Assembly: GCA_003550325.1 (NCBI GenBank) | Contig: QKWP01000411.1 | Location: 141,496-205,495 of the forward strand | Reading direction: 5' to 3' | Origin: Gigaspora rosea | Taxonomy: Eukaryota; Glomeromycota; Glomeromycetes; Diversisporales; Gigasporaceae | Length of the DNA stretch: 64,000 nt | Shown: positions 59,851 through 64,000 of the stretch, one piece after another | Numbering within the stretch: position 1 is the first letter of the stretch | How the letters are laid out: each line of letters opens with the position of its first letter | The notes under the pieces: generated by a model | Database searches by the model: none | What the model was told of the DNA's origin: nothing | Seen by the model: only the letters and a program-made list of their open reading frames with translations | Made by a program: the position numbers and the translations under genes

Positions 59851-60200
59851 TACTAAAGCTAGTCTTAAGCAATAACTTATAAAATGGCTAAAAAAATAAA
59901 TTACAATAAGGTTATATAAATTTATAGAATTGGTTTTATATTCTGATCAGGTTACCAAAGTGGAAATTAGAAATTTGTTTTAATATATCAACAATAAAAT
60001 TATCTATTCAACTAGAAAAATGTGTAGTATTATTAAATTAAGCATATTATATAATGGGTTTAGGTTTTTGCGCACTGCACAGCCATGAACCTAATGATCA
60101 ACCAATTAAAACCGATCATGTGATAGTTATATTTTTTTTAAAAAAACAAATCTTTTAATTTATTTTTTAATTCGTAATATTTACATCATATAGTACAACA
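59851..60200. other. AT-rich spacer
   Basis: No feature seen. Confidence 0.35.
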
Positions 60201-60380
60201 GGACCCCGAAGAACTCTAATACAACTCAGATAATTCTAAAAAAGGAAATTTTGTATAGAAATTTATTAAATGTTGCATTTTTATATAGTAAATTTTCAAA
60301 TTTTATATATCTATTTGGCTAAAATACTGCTAAAATTATACAAACTCAGATCTGAGTTGTATCAGAGTTCTTTGGGGTCC
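60201..60380. mobile_element. MITE copy 2 of the ggaccc..gaagaactct family
   Basis: 180 bp, ends ggaccccgaagaactctaat and the inverse of ggaccccaaagaactctgat. Flanked by tacaaca on both sides (60194-60200 and 60381-60387). It matches the copy at 31376-31566 and is intact where that copy was interrupted by the 3.1-kb hAT. Confidence 0.85.
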
Positions 60381-60612
60381 TACAACATATTAAATTAACC
60401 TTCATTGTATAATGATTATAAATTTTATTAAAAAAAAAAAGCACGCAACGAACATTGACAAAACCCCAAAATCAACGATATCATTATACTGACGATACAT
60501 TAGCGACGGTGATATAAATTTTATTAAAAAAAAAAAGCGCGCAGTGAAGTAGATACATATGCGACAACCATTGAATATTGTCACATGACAATATCAGCCA
60601 CGGTAACTTCTC

Positions 60613-61150
60613 TAATACTTGGTGCTAATTTCATGTCACAATGAACCTACAAGCCAAAAAAGTGAAAAGAATAGTTAGTAAATACTGGAATATTGCAAAA
60701 AAAAAATAATAAAGAAAAAAAGGAAAACTACTCACCAAGAGCCGCTGATTCTACGTACCAGCAATTCTCAGACCCTACAAAGCAAATCTGTAATACTTGG
60801 TGCTGATTCCACGTCACAAAGAACCTACAGGCCAAAGAAGAAAAAAATAGTAAAAAAAAATAAATAAAGAAAAAAAGGAAAACTAATCACCAAGAGCCAC
60901 TAATTCCACGTACCGGCAATTCCCAGACCCAACAAAGCAAGACAAAACAAACCCCGTAATACTTAGTGCCATTCTATATTACAAAGAACCTACAAGTCAA
61001 AGAAGAGAAAAGAATAGTTAGTAAACACCGGAATATTACAAAAAAAAATAATAAATAAAGAAAAAAAAGGAAAACTACTCACCAAGAATCGCAGATTCAC
61101 ATCTCAGAAATCCCAGACCCAATGAAGCAAGACAAGACAAACCTCGTTTA
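60613..61150 (+). repeat. About 170-bp tandem repeat, three copies
   Basis: Units start at 60613, 60791 and 60957 (taatacttggtgct, then tca.aaagaacctacaagcc and ggaaaactactcaccaaga). Spacing is 178 and 166 bp. A-rich, non-coding. Confidence 0.8.
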
Positions 61151-61640
61151 AAGAAAGAACAACCTAAAAAAATGAAAAAGTATGAAAAGAATTAGTAAAG
61201 ATACTCAAAACATCGAAAACAAATCCAATACTGGAAAAATGCACAAGACCAACTTATAAGAATGCCAGAAAAGAATCAAAGCCATTCCACAAAAATGCCG
61301 CAAAAAATACATACACAAAAACGCCAGAGAAACCCTACAAAAATGTTGGAGAAATATCCCACAAGATCATTCTGCAAGTCTACCCACAACGACGCAAGTT
61401 CAATTCACAAAATCTAATAGCAACATCAACAATGAAAATGACTCCAACAACGACAACCAACGACGACAAAACCAGCAACAACTACTAAAGACGACGGTGA
61501 AAAGTGGCAAGCTAAAAAAAAATTAGTAATAACTAAGCGAAAACAAAAAAAAACAATACTAAAAAAAAACAATGATTATCATTGTTTATATAGAGAGTGC
61601 ATGGTCATGTGGGTATGTGAAAACCTTTTCCCATTATTTT
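61151..61640. other. A-rich low-complexity spacer
   Basis: Scattered caacgac/acgacg words (61385-61500) mirror the gtcgttgt theme inside the 3.1-kb hAT. No gene. Confidence 0.4.
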
Positions 61641-61649
61641 AACTACTTT

Positions 61650-61870
61650 TGCACTTTGTCACATCTAATTATATTACTATATACAAAAAACTAGCCCTAT
61701 ACATTTATTTTCGCCTATCTTGCAGTTAGCTATTATCTTCATTTTTTTTGTTTTCTATTATCTTCGCTTTGGCTATTTCTTTTGTTTTGGCTATAATCTT
61801 TATTTTGATTTCTTTTTCTAAATACTTTCTAAAAATAATAAAGAAGTAAAAAAAAATAAAAAACTATTTT
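61650..61870. repeat. Dispersed repeat, second copy of 32215-32450
   Basis: Direct copy with about one difference per ten bases over 220 bp, ending in the same taaagaagtaaaaa word. Confidence 0.8.
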
Positions 61871-61879
61871 TTAGAAATG

Positions 61880-63125
61880 TTGGTGTTTTTGCAAATTGCC
61901 AGAGAAATCTAGTATGTTCTTGCAAAGTTCAGAGAAGTTAAAGCTAGTGTTCTTATAAAATGCCAGAAAAGTTGCAAAGTATCAAAGAAGTCAGGAATAA
62001 ATAAAATAAAATAAAAATTAAAAAAATAAATAAAAAAAAAAATAAACAAAAAAACAAAAAATTTAAGCAAACTAATAAAAAAAATAAATGAAGCCCCAAA
62101 TCTTCATTTTTCTAAAGTAAGAGTTTGCATTCTTGCAAATTCAGAAATTGCAAAAGTTGGGTTAATGTCTTGCAAAATTCCAAAAAAGTTGCAAAGTGCT
62201 GAAAAAGTTTGAATTGGTTTTCTTGCAAAGTGCCAAGAAGTAAGAGTTCTGTTCTTACAAAGTACTAAAATAAAATAAATTAATAAAAAAAATTTTAAAA
62301 ATAAACCAAAAAAAAACAAACCAAAAAAGCATGAAATAAAAAAATAAATGAAGCAAAATCTTGCAAAAACTTGCAAAAACTTGTAAAAACTTGCGCCTAT
62401 TTCTCTAAAGAAGCATTCTTGAAAATTTAGAAATTGCTAGAGAAATCAGTTGTATATTCTTGCAAAGTGTTAGAAGTCTGAGTTGGCATGCAAAGTCAAA
62501 TTAGTGTTCTTGCAAAGTGCCAAAAAGTTGTTGGTTTTCTTGCAAAAGGCTATTGTTTTTGTAAGTGTGAAAAAAATTAATAAAAAAAAAAACAAACCAA
62601 AAACAATAAAAAGCAAAAAAAAAACAAAACAAAAATAAAAAAAAACAAAATAAAATGAAAAAACAATATGAATAAAAAATCTAATTTATAAACAAAATAT
62701 CTAATCTGTTCTTGTAATACAAATTTGTAGATTAATTTTGATATATTTGAAGTATTTTGAAAATATAGTCCAATATGTTATTAGTATAATCCAGGTTGCA
62801 TATTTACTAATCTAGCTACATCAGCAAATTATATAAATGTAATTTTACGTAAGTTATTACGGCCTGAAAACTTGCGCAAGAATTACGAATCAACGCGAAA
62901 TATTTCGCAATTTTCAATTATGGAATATTACGAAATACATATGTAAAAAATTACGCAATATTACATCGCAATAATTCGAAATAAATCACAACAATGCGCA
63001 TTTAAATACCCCTGACAAGGACTATTGATAAAAATAGTAATTGGTAATAATCAGTTAATTAATACTATTATTTTTAAACATTTTACAGGTTTTCGCAAGT
63101 TTTCGCAAGGTTTCACATTTTAATA
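61880..63125 (-). repeat. Inverted copy of internal modules of the 3.1-kb hAT
   Basis: The inverse of 62370-62560 shares ttgcaagaa and tttttgcaag series with 29430-29590; the inverse of 62700-62830 matches 29135-29265 (caatctgtaacctggatcat-like text and cagattagat); the inverse of 63000-63120 matches 30335-30500 (ctgtaaaa.gtttaaaaata and gatagtcctcgtcagggg). Order is conserved, terminal hAT repeats are not seen. Minus frame 62104-62376 is low-complexity. Confidence 0.7.
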
Positions 63126-63180
63126 TAAAATTTTTATATTTTTTTATTTATTATTATTATTATTATACATTTTAAATTAA

Positions 63181-63429
63181 GAAAAAATGTGCTTGTCACC
63201 GGCGGTGACAGTAACCAGATTAGGGTTAGGGTTAGATTTAGAGTTAGAAGAAGGTTTATTATATAATAAAACACCTTAAGAAGCATTTTTAGCTAGAAAA
63301 AAATATTGGTTTCATAGGCACAATATGAAGTTATTGCGATTTGTAATTTTTTGAATTTTTTTGTCATATCTAATCTAGCAATTTGATTGGCTCAGAACTG
63401 TAACCACGGTTACAAATAGATTCGCCCTT
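63181..63429 (-). repeat. Inverted second copy of the telomere-like repeat at 22301
   Basis: Matches 22301-22547 in inverse almost end to end, including ttagggttagggttag (63219-63234). The end at the gtgacaagcac side is altered (ccggcggtgac). Confidence 0.85.
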
Positions 63430-63554
63430 AAATTAAATATATTTTATTATATATTATTATACATTCTTTGCGAAAAAAAATGAAAAAAAAGACAAAAAAA
63501 AATAAAACCAAAAAAAACTGAAACTGAAAAAAAAATAATGAAAAAAATGAAACC

Positions 63555-64000
63555 AAAAAAATAGATATATTTTAAACTATATTCGCACTTCGTCGCATAA
63601 TATTAGCTCTAAATACTTATTTCTTCACCCCGCAGTTAGCTATTATTTCTCTTTGTTTTAACTATTATATTCATTTATATTCGCTACTTTCTAAAAATAG
63701 TAGAAAAGTAAAAAAAATAACAAAAAAAATGAAAACGAAAAAATAATAATATTGTAAACTACTTTCGCTCTTCATTGAATAATACTAACTCTACACACTT
63801 ATATTCGCTTATATTCGCTAATTCCTAAAAATAGTAGAGAAGTAAAAAAAATAAAAAAAAACGAAACTGAAAAAATAGTAATATTTTAAACTACTTTTGC
63901 ACTTCGTCACATAATACTAGCTCTACACACTTATTTTCCTTACCCACAGTTAGTGCTCATATTCGCTACTTCCTAAAAATAGTAGAGAAGTAAAAAAAAA
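63555..64000 (-). repeat. Three tandem copies of a gcactt.gtc..taatactagctctacac repeat
   Basis: Copies begin near 63568, 63753 and 63888, each ending in ctaaaaatagtagagaagtaaaaaa. Related to 32215 and 61650, and in inverse to 30005-30160 within the 3.1-kb hAT. The array runs off the window. Confidence 0.75.

Noticed and set aside
62104..62376. 90-codon minus frame with Phe/Leu runs
   Set aside because: Encoded by A-rich tandem repeat units shared with 29.4-29.9 kb; not conserved protein.

Overview
The window looks like nuclear DNA of a filamentous fungus, most likely an arbuscular mycorrhizal fungus of the Rhizophagus/Glomus type (Glomeromycotina). This is inference from several signs: very AT-rich sequence, short GT-AG introns with GTAAGT-like donors, a very high load of small TIR elements and foldbacks, and broken genes of families I know to be expanded in these fungi (CRN-like nucleases with a SAM-like front end, Sel1-repeat proteins, coiled-coil proteins, a multicopy protein with a C-terminal RING). 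No bacterial or organellar features and no tRNA or rRNA genes were seen. Two assembly gaps (29875-29983 and 50396-51315) and two single N bases (19604, 38775) interrupt it.

Only four genes look intact. Two are multi-exon MARVEL-like four-helix membrane proteins (6763-8046 on +, 51971-53764 on -). They share a 29-nt microexon and the same intron phases around it, so they are probably paralogues. Between the first of these and the repeat sea lies a single-exon lineage-specific protein with an Asn/Ser-rich minisatellite-encoded tract (8826-9902, -). Close to the second is a single-exon protein with a disordered N-terminus and two C-terminal membrane helices (49798-50343, +).

The rest, about 10-49 kb and 54-64 kb, is a graveyard of mobile DNA. 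It holds at least seven hAT-type elements with readable 8-bp target duplications, one with a transposase C-terminus remnant (35566-36841), one of 3.1 kb (28310-31371), and a three-layer nest at 3441-4855. It also holds pogo/Tc1-like TA-flanked foldbacks, a tRNA-SINE-like insertion with a 14-bp target duplication, a 5'-truncated LINE with poly(A) tail, and large foldbacks, including a roughly 0.8-kb one with protein-like sequence in its arms.

Decayed host-type genes are scattered through it: a CRN-like nuclease gene (1750-2885), two Sel1-repeat gene remnants (14.5 kb and 47.1-48.3 kb, the second split by a hAT), a coiled-coil gene remnant (34.8-35.3 kb), an FAD-monooxygenase 5' end (36963-37151), and a three-exon gene at 40729-43770 (-) that lies between long inverted arms. 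Modules of the 3.1-kb hAT recur in inverted orientation at 61.6-64 kb.
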